Below are positions 33,405 to 45,387 of a stretch of 64,000 nt of DNA, piece after piece; the first letter of the stretch is position 1; every line of letters begins with the position of its first letter. The notes beneath the pieces were generated by a model. That model did no database searches and had not been told where the DNA came from. It saw nothing but the letters and a program-made list of their open reading frames with translations. A program made the translations under genes and the position numbers. The DNA lies in contig JASDDO010000026.1 in NCBI GenBank assembly GCA_030015575.1, forward strand, positions 28,164,079 through 28,228,078, read 5' to 3'. This stretch comes from Agapanthus africanus (taxonomy: Eukaryota > Streptophyta > Magnoliopsida > Asparagales > Amaryllidaceae).

Positions 33405-34743
33405 TACTCCTAACAACTCCCCTTATGCAAACTGGCTTAGAATGCAAAAGCCAAAATCCATGCAAGTAGACATGGAATCAGAGGCGTCATACGCCCCATC
33501 AGAATGGAAAACGCCTAATAAAAAGGCAAATAAAAATACTTCTAATATGAGTATTTACAGTCCTCAAAGTGAGGCTGAGACATCTTCAACAGGAAATATT
33601 CCTGGATAATCATTTAAAAAGGACATTGAAGATGCTAATGACAGTTATACGTCAAAAGATAACTCTGAACAAATTATATGTTTGGAAAGGAATGATATTC
33701 CTAAGATGCATGATCCATGGTCTTTAAAAGAAAAATATATCGAGACCATTTCTTTTGCTGCATCAGCAGGAAAAACAAGGCAAGTTTATGAAGCCTTGCT
33801 AATAGTTTCTGGATCAGTAGAAATAAAACACTACTATCCAAATGGAAAAGAAAGTGGAGAAATTATAAACTTCTCCAAAGCAATTATTAAAAAGATTCTT
33901 AGCCCACATGAATAGGCTTTACACCCTAATAGGGCGAGGTCGTTCAAAGTAGGAGATGAACGACACGAAAGCAATTATTGGGATTATATCCAAGCTTTTG
34001 AAAAAAATTTATACTATGAAAACCCAGCGAAAAAGCATTCCTGGTTTATAATTATAAAACCTGAGGTTATAAAAGCAGGTATACCAGTTTGGTTTATCCA
34101 ACTATGGCAAAAAATTGGGGCAGAACTAGCCATACTGCCAAAATCTATTTTTAATTTATTTGTTCCTTGGATAGAATCACATCCAAGATTTCATAATACT
34201 CATGATGAATCCATCATGGAAGGAGAGAGCACTCTCCATTATTTTATAGAAAATGGGATGCCATTTATATCCAGATGGACCATCATCTCTGAGTTCAATA
34301 ATAAAAACATTCCTATTCTTTCCAGAAAATTTCTCATAAAATGGTGGTCTGGAATTAATGAAGATGAAAAAGCGGCTGAGATAAAAGCAGCCATTAAGAG
34401 CAATAATAAAGCTCTAGATAATAAAATTAATGAAGAATTAGCAACGGAAAATCCGATGCTAAAATTAAAGGCTTCCTTCAGAAGAAAGTATCCTAACATC
34501 TCTGAGGAAGATCTCATGAAACACTGCTTAGAACATATCAAGAAGCAGTTTGAGCAGACGTTCGATAATACGGATACAAGTTCTTCAAAGTCTGAAGAAA
34601 CTACTAGATCGGTAGAAATGAAAGAATGCTTTCAAGGGCACTCCCAAGATCCAGAAGAAGATCTGAAGACAGCAGACCAGCTCTGGGAGGATCTCATGGG
34701 CTCAAAATTGAGTCAAGATAAAGGAAAGGGCCCGATGAAATAA
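33346..34743 (+). pseudogene. Third caulimovirid ORF, unknown function, two in-frame stops
   Basis: One continuous frame starts at ATG 33,346, overlapping the end of the polyprotein. It runs to 34,743 (about 466 codons) and is broken only by TAA at 33,607-33,609 and TAG at 33,913-33,915. The N-terminus is Arg/Gly-rich (RGRGPDRGRGRGR). The middle is rich in aromatic residues ('SNYWDYIQAFEKNLYY', 'IPVWFIQLWQKIGAELAIL'). The C-terminus is charged with an EDLKTADQLWEDL-type tail. A third ORF at this place occurs in several endogenous caulimovirids, but I do not know its role; a translation transactivator is one possibility. Confidence 0.7.
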
Positions 34744-35150
34744 ACTGCGCGATCAAAACTGCGCAATCATAAGCTGCGCAGTCTACAGTATAAATTGCGC
34801 AAACAAAACTGCGCGATCTACAGTACTGCTACAGTACTGCGCAATACTGTGCAGTTCACAGTAACTGCGCGATCTACAGTAAGAGCCGATACTGAAGCAG
34901 ACGACTGCAGCATTCTAGCACACGGGAGTCAGTATTCTCGGCCCAAGGTTTTTATAAAACCAGAAGAACAGTGCACTTGCGCCACAGTACACTTGCGCAA
35001 CTTCTAGAAGCGCAACCACGTTGCACAAGATGACAGCGCGCCAACAGTGCAAAGCAATAATAGAGCTACAGTGCAGAGCAATAATTGAAGACAGCTCACC
35101 CTCAATTATTGAGGACAGCTCACCCCCAATCAGTGAGGCACTCATAGAGC
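34744..35150 (+). repeat. ACTGCGC(G/A)ATC...TACAGTA repeats in the viral intergenic region
   Basis: 'AACTGCGCGATC(T/A)' and 'CTACAGTA' words recur at least six times between 34,744 and 34,890. Pairs of 'CAGTGCA(A/G)AGCAATAAT' and 'GA(A/G)GACAGCTCACCC' follow from 35,045 to 35,130. They lie just upstream of the TATA box, as enhancer repeats do in the intergenic promoter of caulimovirids. Confidence 0.6.
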
Positions 35151-35162
35151 CCGTTCCTCCTC

Positions 35163-35276
35163 TATATAAGGGAGAGCCTTTGCATTCAGAAGGCATCGCA
35201 TGTAAAATTATCTCTCTCTCTCTCTCCCTTGTACTCTGATAACTACTACTGTACTTCGTTGAAGACCATAAATAAA
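35163..35276 (+). promoter_or_regulatory. 35S-like viral promoter TATA box and downstream poly(A) signal
   Basis: CCTCTATATAAGG (TATATAA at 35,163-35,169) matches the TATA context of caulimovirid full-length-RNA promoters. A CT repeat follows at 35,213-35,226. AATAAA lies at 35,271-35,276, about 75-80 bases past the expected start site. A poly(A) signal just downstream of the cap site is how caulimovirids make terminally redundant RNA. Two copies of 'AGAGCTTTGCTCTTG' follow in the leader remnant (35,309 and 35,335). Confidence 0.75.
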
Positions 35277-35370
35277 ACTTGTGTAAGTTTTTAAACTTTG
35301 GTTTCCAGAGCTTTGCTCTTGCATATATACTCTTAGAGCTTTGCTCTTGAACTGATCCTGCTCCTGCTAC

Positions 35371-36805
35371 AGAAAATTTTAAAATTTCGTGATTTTCATG
35401 TGCTAAGCATGTAAAATATTGAAAAATTGAAAAAAAAAACTAAATATTTTTAAAATTTTCACAGTTTTCATGTGTTATGGCAGAATATTGAAAAACCGAA
35501 GAAAACAGAAAATCATAAAATTTTTGAAAATTTTATGATATTCATGTGCTATAAAACAAATTATTGAAATATGGAAGAAAACGGAAAATTTTGATATATT
35601 TAAAAAGTTCGAGATCTTTTAAGGTATGACATGCAAAATTTTGAAAACCGAATAAAACCGAAAATATTAAGATTTTTAAAAATTTCATTGATTTTGTGTA
35701 TAACAAGCGAAAAATTGATGAAAATAAAAGAAAGGATTTTTAAAAATCAACGATTTTCATGCTTAGCACGCAAAATATTGATAATTTAGAAAAAAAAGAA
35801 AATTTAGGGATTTTTGATGATATCGTGGTGTTATATAGCAAGAAAACTAATCGAAGGGCACAAAAAATTTTGAGACTTTTAAAATTTCATGATTTTCATG
35901 TGCTAGCATGGAGAATATTGAAAAATTGAAAAAAAAAGTTTAAATATTTTTTAAAATTTCACGATTTTCATGTGTTATAGCAAAATATTGGAAAACAAAA
36001 AAAAAGAAAATTTTAAGATTTTTGAAGATCACGCAATTTTCGTTTAGTAACGTGCAAAATATTATAAATTCTGAAGAAAACAAATAATTTTGGGATTTTT
36101 GTAAACTTCACGATTTTCAAATGAGATATCTTGTAAGATATTAAAATAGCCAAAGAAAACAGAAAAATTTAAGAATTTTCAAAATTCTATGATTTTGGCA
36201 TGCATAATATGGAAAAAAGAAAATAAAAAATAAAAAAATTGAGATTCTTGTGTGCTCTATATTATGAAAAATATTGAAAATCCGAAAGAAAACAAATATT
36301 TTATTTTAAAAATTTAATGACTTTCTTGTGTCATAACAAACAAAATATTGGAAAACTGAAGAAAAAACAGAAATTTTGAGATTTAAACTATATTCGTGTG
36401 CTATATGGCTTGCAAACTGTTGAAAATTTGAAGGAAATAAAAAATTTAACGATATTTGTGTATTTCATGAATCTCGTGTACTATATAAAAATCAAAATAT
36501 CAAAAACCCGTTCAAAAAAGGATTTTGAGATTTTAAAAATATCATGATTTTCGTATTCTATAATAAGAAAAATATCGAAAAGCTGAAGAAAAATACCAAA
36601 GAAATTGCAAGATAATCCTCAAGGCATTTTAAATATAAAGTTCATAAATAGAAGATATTTATAACTTATAAATCATATAACAACAAAGTTTTAAATTAGT
36701 AAGATTTTAGTTAAATGTGTAAACAAATTTTGTTGTAACACTTTAGAATACGGTTAGTATTAATTATGTAATGATACGAGTTTTTAATGAAACTTAGCTA
36801 ATAAT
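35371..36805 (+). repeat. Direct copy A'' of the AT-rich array
   Basis: This is nearly identical to 25,345-26,937 of copy A, in the same orientation. It differs by keeping about 180 bp (35,856-36,017) that A has lost and by lacking A's 312-bp duplication. 35,466-36,387 is also the inverse of 26,938-27,857, so the virus is flanked by arms of about 0.92 kb in opposite orientation. The junction with viral DNA is at ...CTGCTACAG|AAAATTTT. Confidence 0.85.
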
Positions 36806-39800
36806 TACTTTAAACGTGTTTTAGAACCGATACACAAAGTTAAAGTTTCCCGTGTCGGTTTTTTTTGAACCTTTTGACCTACAGGGTATCTGGAGCCATC
36901 TGGGGTATTTTGTAGAAAGTCAAACAAGAACATTAACCTAAATAGACCAATAGAAGACCACCACAAGAGTACGAACCCAATCTACCCTAGATAGGCCGGT
37001 GAGACCGGATTTTCCCTTGTTGTCGCCGGGCCACATGTTGGCTGTGGTGTTGTGGTTTTGCCTGTAGCTCAATTACCCTGCAACCTATCCCCTGTACTTG
37101 CTTGTTTTGTCCCAATTTATCTGAGCCAAAATCTGGGATTGTTTTCATTAGTTACTGATTTTGTGTTATGCGATTTGTGAATTTGGGTTTGGTTTCCGTC
37201 GTTTGATATTTGTACGTCAACTACGAGAGTTGTTTGGTTGTTTTTGCTTGTGAGGCTATGGGTTCTAACCTATAGGCAATCCGTGTGCCGTATCGGTATT
37301 TTATTTAAATTAAATAATATTTTATTTTACGTGCACACACGTGTGCATGTTGTTTTGGGGAATGAGGTGTTAACCATGCTCATATAGTCATGACACACTT
37401 AAACCTCTCTTTTATCAGTTGTGCAATTTAAACACTATATCTATTTAAATCATTTAAACAAAGGTTTTCATTTTAAAATAAAATAAAAGAAAAAGGGATT
37501 GAAAAAGAGAACTTGGACTTGAATTCTTGAAGTGTGAGGGGGGAGGAAGGATGGCTGCCATAAATGGTCTTTATGAGGGGAGAGTGAGTGTAACACTCAT
37601 CTACACTCATCCATACACTCACCTACACTCATCTACACTCATCCATACACTCACCTACACTCACAACACATATACACACAAACCCTTCACAAAATATCTC
37701 ATTTATCCTCACTCTCTCAAATTATTAATCCCATCTCAGTTCCTCTTTCTCCTTCACTGCAAATCAATTTCTTCACTTGATTTATAAAATTCCATCACAA
37801 ACCAAAAGCCAAAACTTCAACCCAACTTCACAAAATCCTTCAAAATTCATGCTAAAGGCCTCTTGATGACTTGGAGTTTGAAAAGCTAGAATTTTTCCCA
37901 AGTTTTGGTGAGGTAGCGATCTTTATACCTTTAATAGACTCTAATGGAGTTGTATGCTTATTAGTTTCAGTTTTAAAACACTAAAATTATGGTTTTGTCC
38001 AAATATCGTATTTTTGTGCATGTTTTAGAGTCTCTGTGATCTGCTATCACTAGGATAAGTTACTGTAAAATCTAGCAATGTAGTAGTGTTGTGTTAGAAC
38101 CCCTGAGCGTACACCTGAAGCACGAACCCCGCCTGACCTAGAAAGTCCGGCAAGATCTGGGCCAGAACAGGCGAGCTCGGGTTTCTTGTGACCTGGGGAG
38201 TTGTATTTTTGTGGGTAGGTGTTTGTGGATAATTATTGGTGTTTGGTACTGCTTGATTTTTCTATATTGACAGTATACAAAATCTGGGATCACTTGGCTA
38301 AAATTTAATGTTTCGACTACGCACGTTACGTTATCCGACACGGTCTTTGTACTCCGTATAGCTTGTTGCACTTGGGTTGGTTTAAGGTATCGCTACACTC
38401 GTTCGCCACTAAGATAATACTTAAATATCTGGTGGAATTTGATACGTTGATTAAGCGTAGTTTGCATGTGTTATCGAGAAGTTTCTAATTTGCAATTTTT
38501 ATGTTTTGATGCGATATTAGTATCGATTGCGGGGAATTCGAGCGCTACGAGGAAAGGGAAAGAGGTGGTTGGATTCACCTAGCTCGAGATCATCGGTGAG
38601 TAGATTTAATATTTACGGGGGAATCGCCCATATGACGCTAAGCGTCGAGGGCTGGATTTAGTAATACAAACCTATGTTGTTCGCATATACATCGATTGTG
38701 CATGAATGTCATCTTGCATACCCCAGTGTTGTGATACCATGACACTGCATTGATTTGACACTACACAATTACTAACGGTTCATACTGCACAATACACTAA
38801 ATTACTTGCCACACACACACCCCGTTAGTAATCGCTATGACACACACATTATAGAATTTATCTTGAATAATATATATTGTGTCGCCTTCATTATCATTAA
38901 ACGGTTAAACAGAAATTCTTGTCCTATCACGCATATAAATTGCATCATACATGTTTGCATACACATACCTTGCTTTAGCTACACCTACACCTTTATATGA
39001 TATTGCACTTGAATTTTGAGAATATGGGAACCGCGTGATATTATTAAAAACTTGATTCACTTTAAAGAGCGGTTTTCCCTTGATATGCTCACATTACTGT
39101 TCCGTACTTGCATATCTTGTATTTTATGGACATATGCTTTTATTTACTGATTCCATGTGATTTCTGGATTTGAGAACCGCAATTGTATTTAAAAAGGGGA
39201 AAATACGATGTGTATTGCTTGAAAATGCGGTTTCTTTTGATATGATATTTCGAGACGTCCACCATGAGTTTTCTCGGTTCTAAGATTGTTTTTGAGACCC
39301 GAACGAGGAGATGGATGATCCGTTTGTGGGTACATGGTGAACCCAGGATGGTATCCCAGGACAAAAAATGATTTTTGTGGAGTAGACGATGAGCCTAACA
39401 GAGTGAGTACTACCTACAGGTGATTGTATAGAACTCAGCAGATATCCGGAGAACACCGCTTGAGAGTTATGATATGATGTGGATTTGAGGGCCGATCGGA
39501 GTATGCGGCGCCTGAGATATGAGTATTTACGTGTCGATGTTGGACACGGGTTTCATGATATTTCGAGTGTCGATGTTTGACACTCCGGTTTCATGATTTG
39601 ACGGATATGGGGGCCGATCGGGGTGACGGCGCCTGAGATATTGGGATTTTGGATGTCGTTGATGGACATTGTTTTTCCATGATAATAATTATACATGAGG
39701 TTTATTGTATTACACCATACTTAGGATTTATTGATGTGCACTGTTTCATTTAGTCGTTGTACCTGATGGGGTACCTTGATTTGATTGTTGCATATCTTTA

Positions 39801-40227
39801 TTATTATGTTATGCCATCAGATCACATATTTAGTTTATCGCATTTTCATGCGTGCTTGCGATTATCTGTACGATATTATTTTCTATTCACGAGTTGGCAA
39901 CACATCCCGTTATGCCACAGTGTTTTGCAGACTTGACCCTCAGTATAGTCGCGGCAGGGCTATTCATTTCATCTATTTCTGCAGATACCGCTGCTGTTGG
40001 TCGTGATTTTTGATAGATGGGTGGTTTTGCGGTTATCCGTATGATCTCATTGTATATCTTATTGTATCTAGTACTCTCCATCCACCACTGTTATGTATAT
40101 TGACTTAGAGACGAGTTTGTGAGGATCGGTTTTGTATTATTTTTGAGACTTGGATGTCGAGCTCGTTGAGTCGGCTGTTTATCTTGATGTTGTTCCACTT
40201 CCTTTTGCTTCCTTCGCTACGGCGTCG

Positions 40228-40258
<31 letters not shown>

Positions 40259-40544
40259 CTTTATAACTGTTGTAGTTGTGTTCCGTCTTTGTGGCGTGAG
40301 TTGCTTCCATTTGGGATGTTTTATATTTATATTAGGCTTGTACCCGTTTGGGGCTAGTTTTTACAAAAGAGGTGCTGTCAAAATTTTTGGGAAACAAATT
40401 AACTTTAAAAAAAATGTGTGGGTTTTATCTTTCTATCTTAAAAATGATTTAGATTTCTGGGTTGTCGGCTTACTTAACTTACCTTACGCCTTCTGACGTT
40501 ACGTGATTGAAGTGCCGGTCGCGTTCCTAAATTGGGTCGTGACA
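36806..40544 (+). mobile_element. Fragments of Tekay-like long LTRs, ending GGGTCGTGACA
   Basis: 36,806 to about 37,330 resembles 43,960-44,460 of the complete solo LTR. About 37,440-40,544 resembles 43,440-47,499 and ends with the same GGGTCGTGACA (40,534-40,544). The segment with 'ACGAACCC(A/C)...CCTAGA...GTC/GCCGG' thus occurs twice (36,970 and 38,130), so at least two broken or nested copies are present. The CA/CT-rich 'ACACTCA(T/C)CTACACTCAT' run lies at 37,590-37,680. No pol domains were seen. Confidence 0.65.
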
Positions 40545-40646
40545 TTTGTATAGGTCAGAGCATCAATAAATTATGAAACTAGATGGCGTGTGGCTAGCAG
40601 ATAAATTAGGTAAACATATATATATATATATATATATATATGAGAA
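40545..40646. other. Spacer with (TA)n microsatellite
   Basis: An alternating TA tract of about 24 bases (40,617-40,641) adjoins the palindromic element. Nothing else was seen. Confidence 0.6.
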
Positions 40647-41028
40647 TAATGGAGAAAAGAGGCCATAGGAGGAAATTTCCTCCTATGGCGTGGAAAAAAT
40701 ACAACCTCCATCAATTTTTTCGACGATCGGCCCCCATCATCTTCATCGTTATCATCTAAGATGTGGGTACACCAAATTTCATGTGATTCTACAACTTTTT
40801 CACCGTTGATTTAGCAATGTAAAAAGTTCTATTGTCGGTAAACCGTTAATTTTGAACCCACTAAATCAACGGTGAAAAAGTTATGGAATCACATGAAATT
40901 TGGTGTACGCACATCTTAGATGATAACGATGATGATGATGGATGCCGGTCGTCGGAAAAAATGGCGGAGGTTGTATTTTTTCCACGCCATAGGAGGAAAT
41001 CCCCTCCTATGGCCTCTTTCCTCCATTA
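40647..41028. mobile_element. 382-bp near-perfect palindromic MITE/foldback element
   Basis: The left arm from TAATGGAGAAAAGAGGCC (40,647) is mirrored to ...GGCCTCTTTCCTCCATTA (ends 41,028). The arms are about 170 bp and the loop about 45 bp. Each arm contains its own nested inverted repeat (40,663-40,688: CCATAGGAGG...CCTCCTATGG). The loop-proximal part includes 'AAATCAACGGTGAAAAAGTT' on both strands. It has no coding capacity. TAA/TTA at the ends could be part of the target site or the terminus. Confidence 0.8.
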
Positions 41029-42687
41029 ATCTCTCTCTCTCTCTCTCTATATATATATAATAAATAGATTTATCTTTTCTATGTGACCTATATTAATTTA
41101 AGCTCCGTACGGATATAGTTGGATGAGTGGGGGCAGTCTGGCAATGCTATCTATTAATTATTTGTTAGTTGAAAATATAATCATAATTATGTAATTATAT
41201 TTTATTATTAAGAATAGGATACGGCACTATTTTAGCCTAACAAGACAATGCAAAAGAGCAGGAGCATGGCATACATATATTCTACAATATCTTATCCCAT
41301 GTTTTCATATCATTAAATTGATAAAAATCCCATGTTTTCATATCATCAAGTTGATAAAATCTTGCATGGTCTTCATGATCTTATCCAATCCAATTTGTTT
41401 ATCTCATGCAAGTTGATAAGAAAGCTTTGATCAATGTGAAAGGAGAAATTTTGGTTCAAAACTTTGTTAAGGGTAGATTTTTTTTTGTAGCATTATGGAA
41501 GAATACTCATTTAATTTGATGTATAATTAATTAGAACAGCACAATGGACAAATTCCTGTCTTTCGATTGAAGTTTCTTCAAAATTTTCGGATTAACAGAT
41601 AACTTCATAAGTTTCAAACTTTAGCTTAATTAATTTAGAACATAAAATATAGCATCGAGATCCAAACTTTTTATTGGAAAAACATTTATTTGACCCCATG
41701 CATCTAAGACAGCTCTCCAATATGAAATATCTAATTATCTCAACCCACAATAATAACAATTTCATATGTTTTCCTCTCGATGTTTCATATGTATATGTGA
41801 GATGAATTTGGGAAATAATGAAGCAAGAATCCAATGAAGAGGCACATTATTTTATTTATAATACAATTCTTATAGAAAAACACATTATTTGAGCATTCAT
41901 AGTATTTATTTATTATTATTATTATATATGTGTGTGTGTGAGAGAAATTGGATTTCATAGGAGAGAATAATATTAGAGCATATTATTCTGTATATATATG
42001 CATTTGATTGTAACATCCCACCAAACTAATTGAATAGTCACTCCATCCTCGTACAATTTCTTCTACTTGTGATTGATTGATAACTGAGTTAGATATGCCC
42101 TAATTGTAACCTATTTAACCTCTCTCAAATTGAAATTAAAAAGATATGCTACTATTAATTGTGTAGTGGCATTCATTATTCAATTCATTTATATATCCTT
42201 TTTTTTTTAAAAATTCTTGATTCTAATTGTTAACCTTTATGGTCTCTAAACACGTTTAGTTGTCTTAATTTGAATCGGGAGTCGTTCTGTTTTCTAGTTA
42301 CCACAAATCCATTTCCGCATCATGAATGTCAACTGGTTTATTTGATTGACATGAGCTAGGTTGAAAGTATGCTGTACAACTTTATCAGATCTTTCATAGA
42401 TTTTAACAGCTCCATAATATTTTGTATCAGGAATAAGATATTATGAAGCACCTCTGTTTCAAACTAAGAGTCTTGCACAAAATTTGTCTTTTAGAGAGAC
42501 AATGCTCCATGTGAAGTCAAGAGAAGTAGATGCCTAGATTAACCTTGACTTGAAGATTAGTGGCTGAGATTAATGCTTCTAAACATAAATTTAATTAGTA
42601 GGGTTGTGCATTCAAATATGAGAAGATTATATTTGCGTTGAAAACTCAAGTTTTCGTAAGTGGAGGTAAAACAGTTACCCGCCAAAT
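41029..42687. other. AT-rich intergenic; microsatellites
   Basis: A (CT)n(TA)n tract occupies 41,030-41,060 and a short (TG)n tract lies near 41,930. ATCAAGTTGATAA-type words repeat at 41,310-41,420 ('CCCATGTTTTCATATCAT' twice). No gene was recognised. The last five bases (CAAAT, 42,683-42,687) are the target duplication of the element that follows. Confidence 0.5.
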
Positions 42688-45033
42688 TGATAAGGCTCAC
42701 AAGTGGTATCTCCTCAGATTACAACACGTGGCGGATAACGCGTCCCAAAGGCTACGGAGGTGGAATAAATGAGATGCATTAGGGGCGTTCCTCGGGATCT
42801 CGTCTTCGAGAACGCATCCGACCTTTCGGAGATCTCCCTGAGTACTTTCCACATTCATCTAGCAAACAGCCAACAGCTCGCCTCCGAGCAGTCCAGCGAG
42901 CTTTCTCGGTTTCCTTGCTCGTCTCCGAGCCATCTTACAGGCCGAGCTTCCTCGGTTTCCTTGCTCGTCTCCAAGCTATCTGACAGGCCGAGCTTCATTG
43001 GCCTCCCTGCTCGTCTCCGAGCATCCTGACAGGCCGAGCTTCCTCGGCTTCCCCGATCAACCGAGGGTGCAGAACCTAAGCGCCTCTGCAACGGCTCTGT
43101 AATATTTCAGAAAAATAAAATATTATTTTTGGGAATTTTGATAATTAAATAATAAATATTATGAATATTTTAATATGACGGTATAATTAAATACCAATAA
43201 ATTGGGAAATATTTGGAAAATTATAGGAATTACTGAAATGAGGGCGTTTTATATGATTTAAGCAAATTATAAATTCTTTATGATTAATTATATTCCATTT
43301 TAATGCTAATCGCGATTAAATATCACTAATCGTGCATTAAACTTGTTTTGTGTATATGATATGCACCATATCACATTTTAGCACTTGTTACATTTTTATC
43401 ATGGCTTCTTTCTTATTTTTCTAGCATGGTTCTCTTGTTTTTGAAAAGAAAAGAAAAGAAAATGAAAAAAAGAATAAACAAAAAAGGATAGGCGAGAGAC
43501 AGAGAGAGAGAGGGTGAGGGGTCAACCTTGGCATGGCTCATGTCCCCTTCGTTATTTCCCTTCACCATTTTCTCCTGCCCCTTCATGCTTGGCAGCCACT
43601 CCTTCCTCCCTCTTCTACCTCCTCACAACTCCATGAAAAACACATCCAAACATCATCTTCATTTCATAAAAAACATGCATAAGCTCACTACAAGCACTTT
43701 GGACCAAGAAAAATTTGATTTTGAGCTCTAGAGAATTCTAGGGTTTGCCAAATGAGGTAATTCTTTAACTTTAAGTGTAGTTTTTCATTCACTTTAACAC
43801 ATATATATGTTTAGAAGTGATATTGTGCGGTTTTGTGAGCTTTGAAATTTTCTAGAGAGGGTTAGGGTTTTCTTTGAGTTGTGTTGGTGAACTTGAGTGT
43901 ATTTGGTGACTACAAACCCCATAGTGCTAAAACCTGGACCAAATCAGTGACTTAACCCAAATTACAAGTTTGATATTGATATGTCGGTTTTGTGATGAAA
44001 TTGAGGCCTACAGGGAATCTGGTGTAACCTGAGATGATTACGAGAAACACAAACAACCTCAGAGGCCTAGATTAGACACTAGGAGGCCACCCTGCAAGAA
44101 CGAACCCAATCAGAGGCAACTTGGCCGATCTGGCCGGATTTAGGGAGGAAGTGGCCGGCCACTTAGTGGGTGTTGGTGTCCAGGTTGTTTCTGTAGATCA
44201 TATACACCCTATACATCACTCCAGTGTTGTTTGTGCACCTTGTTTTTCCCTGGACTAAAATTTGGAGCATGTTTTCAAAGTTTCTGCTTTATGTTTTGCG
44301 ATGTTTATGGATTTAAGTTTTGGTAATTGTGTTTTGTATCGATCACTTGACGTTTCTACGTCTATATCGGGTGTTGTTTGGTTGATTTGCGTGAGTAGAC
44401 CATAGGTTTTAACCTATGAGTGATTCGTGTGTTGTTTCGATTGCGAATTGGATTTTAATGCGATACGATGTGTTATGATATATAGGTACCATCACGAGAA
44501 CTTCGAGACGACAAGAAAGCGCGTGGCGACATCGGCATCGGCAAGCGAGGATCAAGATGAGTAGATATATATCTACGGGGAAAGTCGGGTGGATGGCGTA
44601 TATCACCCCCGCAGTTTCGTAGTACAGTGTACAATGTGTTACATCTATATATTTATGTGTTATTATAGATGTATATACGTAGTTAGAATGCTTTAGGTGA
44701 CTTGGGTCAATGTTAGCGTATTTAGAAGTTGGTGCTATAGTTCAGTGTTAATCGCGAAACCCTAGAATAGTTGTTGCACACACACGCACACACTCATGCA
44801 TACTTTTTATTACTTGTGCGTATATGGGGATATATATATATAGACACACACACATAGGTATGTGACTATATATATATATATACACACATGGATAAAGAGG
44901 ATAGTACATGGTAGTTGGAGATGAGTCGATGAGATTGGGCATGGTGCCACGAGATCGGTGATATGATTTGGTTCGTATTATGAGATACAACATAATATTA
45001 TAGCGGGTCCTTAGGCGATGTGTTTCATACACA

Positions 45034-45036
<3 letters not shown>

Positions 45037-45086
<50 letters not shown>
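45037..45086. repeat. (TA)n microsatellite
   Basis: A 50-base pure alternating AT tract within the solo LTR. Confidence 0.95.
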
Positions 45087-45088
<2 letters not shown>

Positions 45089-45322
45089 TATCAGTATTGT
45101 ACTAGACTTAGATTGGTACCCCCAGTTCACGATATGTGATGATAATGATACCAGTTGATTAATGAGATAAATGTGATATTGACCCGTACCCAGATTTGGG
45201 ATTCCGTACGACGGATTTACCGTACGAGCTATATATTGATGATAGATCCGCACTCTTGACTCGAGGATGTCATATTATATATATTATATCATATGTGATA
45301 TTATTGAGGCAGGATCACCGAC

Positions 45323-45327
<5 letters not shown>

Positions 45328-45384
<57 letters not shown>
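45328..45384. repeat. (TA)n microsatellite
   Basis: A 57-base pure alternating TA tract within the same solo LTR, about 240 bp after the previous one. Confidence 0.95.

Positions 45385-45387
<3 letters not shown>

Larger units (their letters stand above)
28019..35370 (+). mobile_element. Endogenous caulimovirid (plant pararetrovirus), 5'-truncated
   Basis: The order of features is movement protein, then coat protein/zinc knuckle/aspartic protease/RT/RNase H, then a third ORF, then a promoter with TATA box and poly(A) signal. There is no integrase and there are no LTRs. This is the layout of Caulimoviridae, not of a retrotransposon (established knowledge). The copy begins inside the movement-protein frame at the junction with the inverted AT-rich arm. 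It ends about 95 bp past the poly(A) signal, where the direct AT-rich copy begins. The leader with its tRNA-Met primer site and the first part of the movement protein are missing. The genus was not determined. Confidence 0.9.

Noticed and set aside
28201..34743. Interpretation as an LTR retrotransposon
   Set aside because: No integrase, no LTRs, and a movement protein precedes the coat-RT polyprotein. This is a pararetrovirus layout.
36806..40544. A complete retrotransposon with two LTRs
   Set aside because: No gag or pol domain on either strand. The similarity is only to LTR segments, one of them duplicated.
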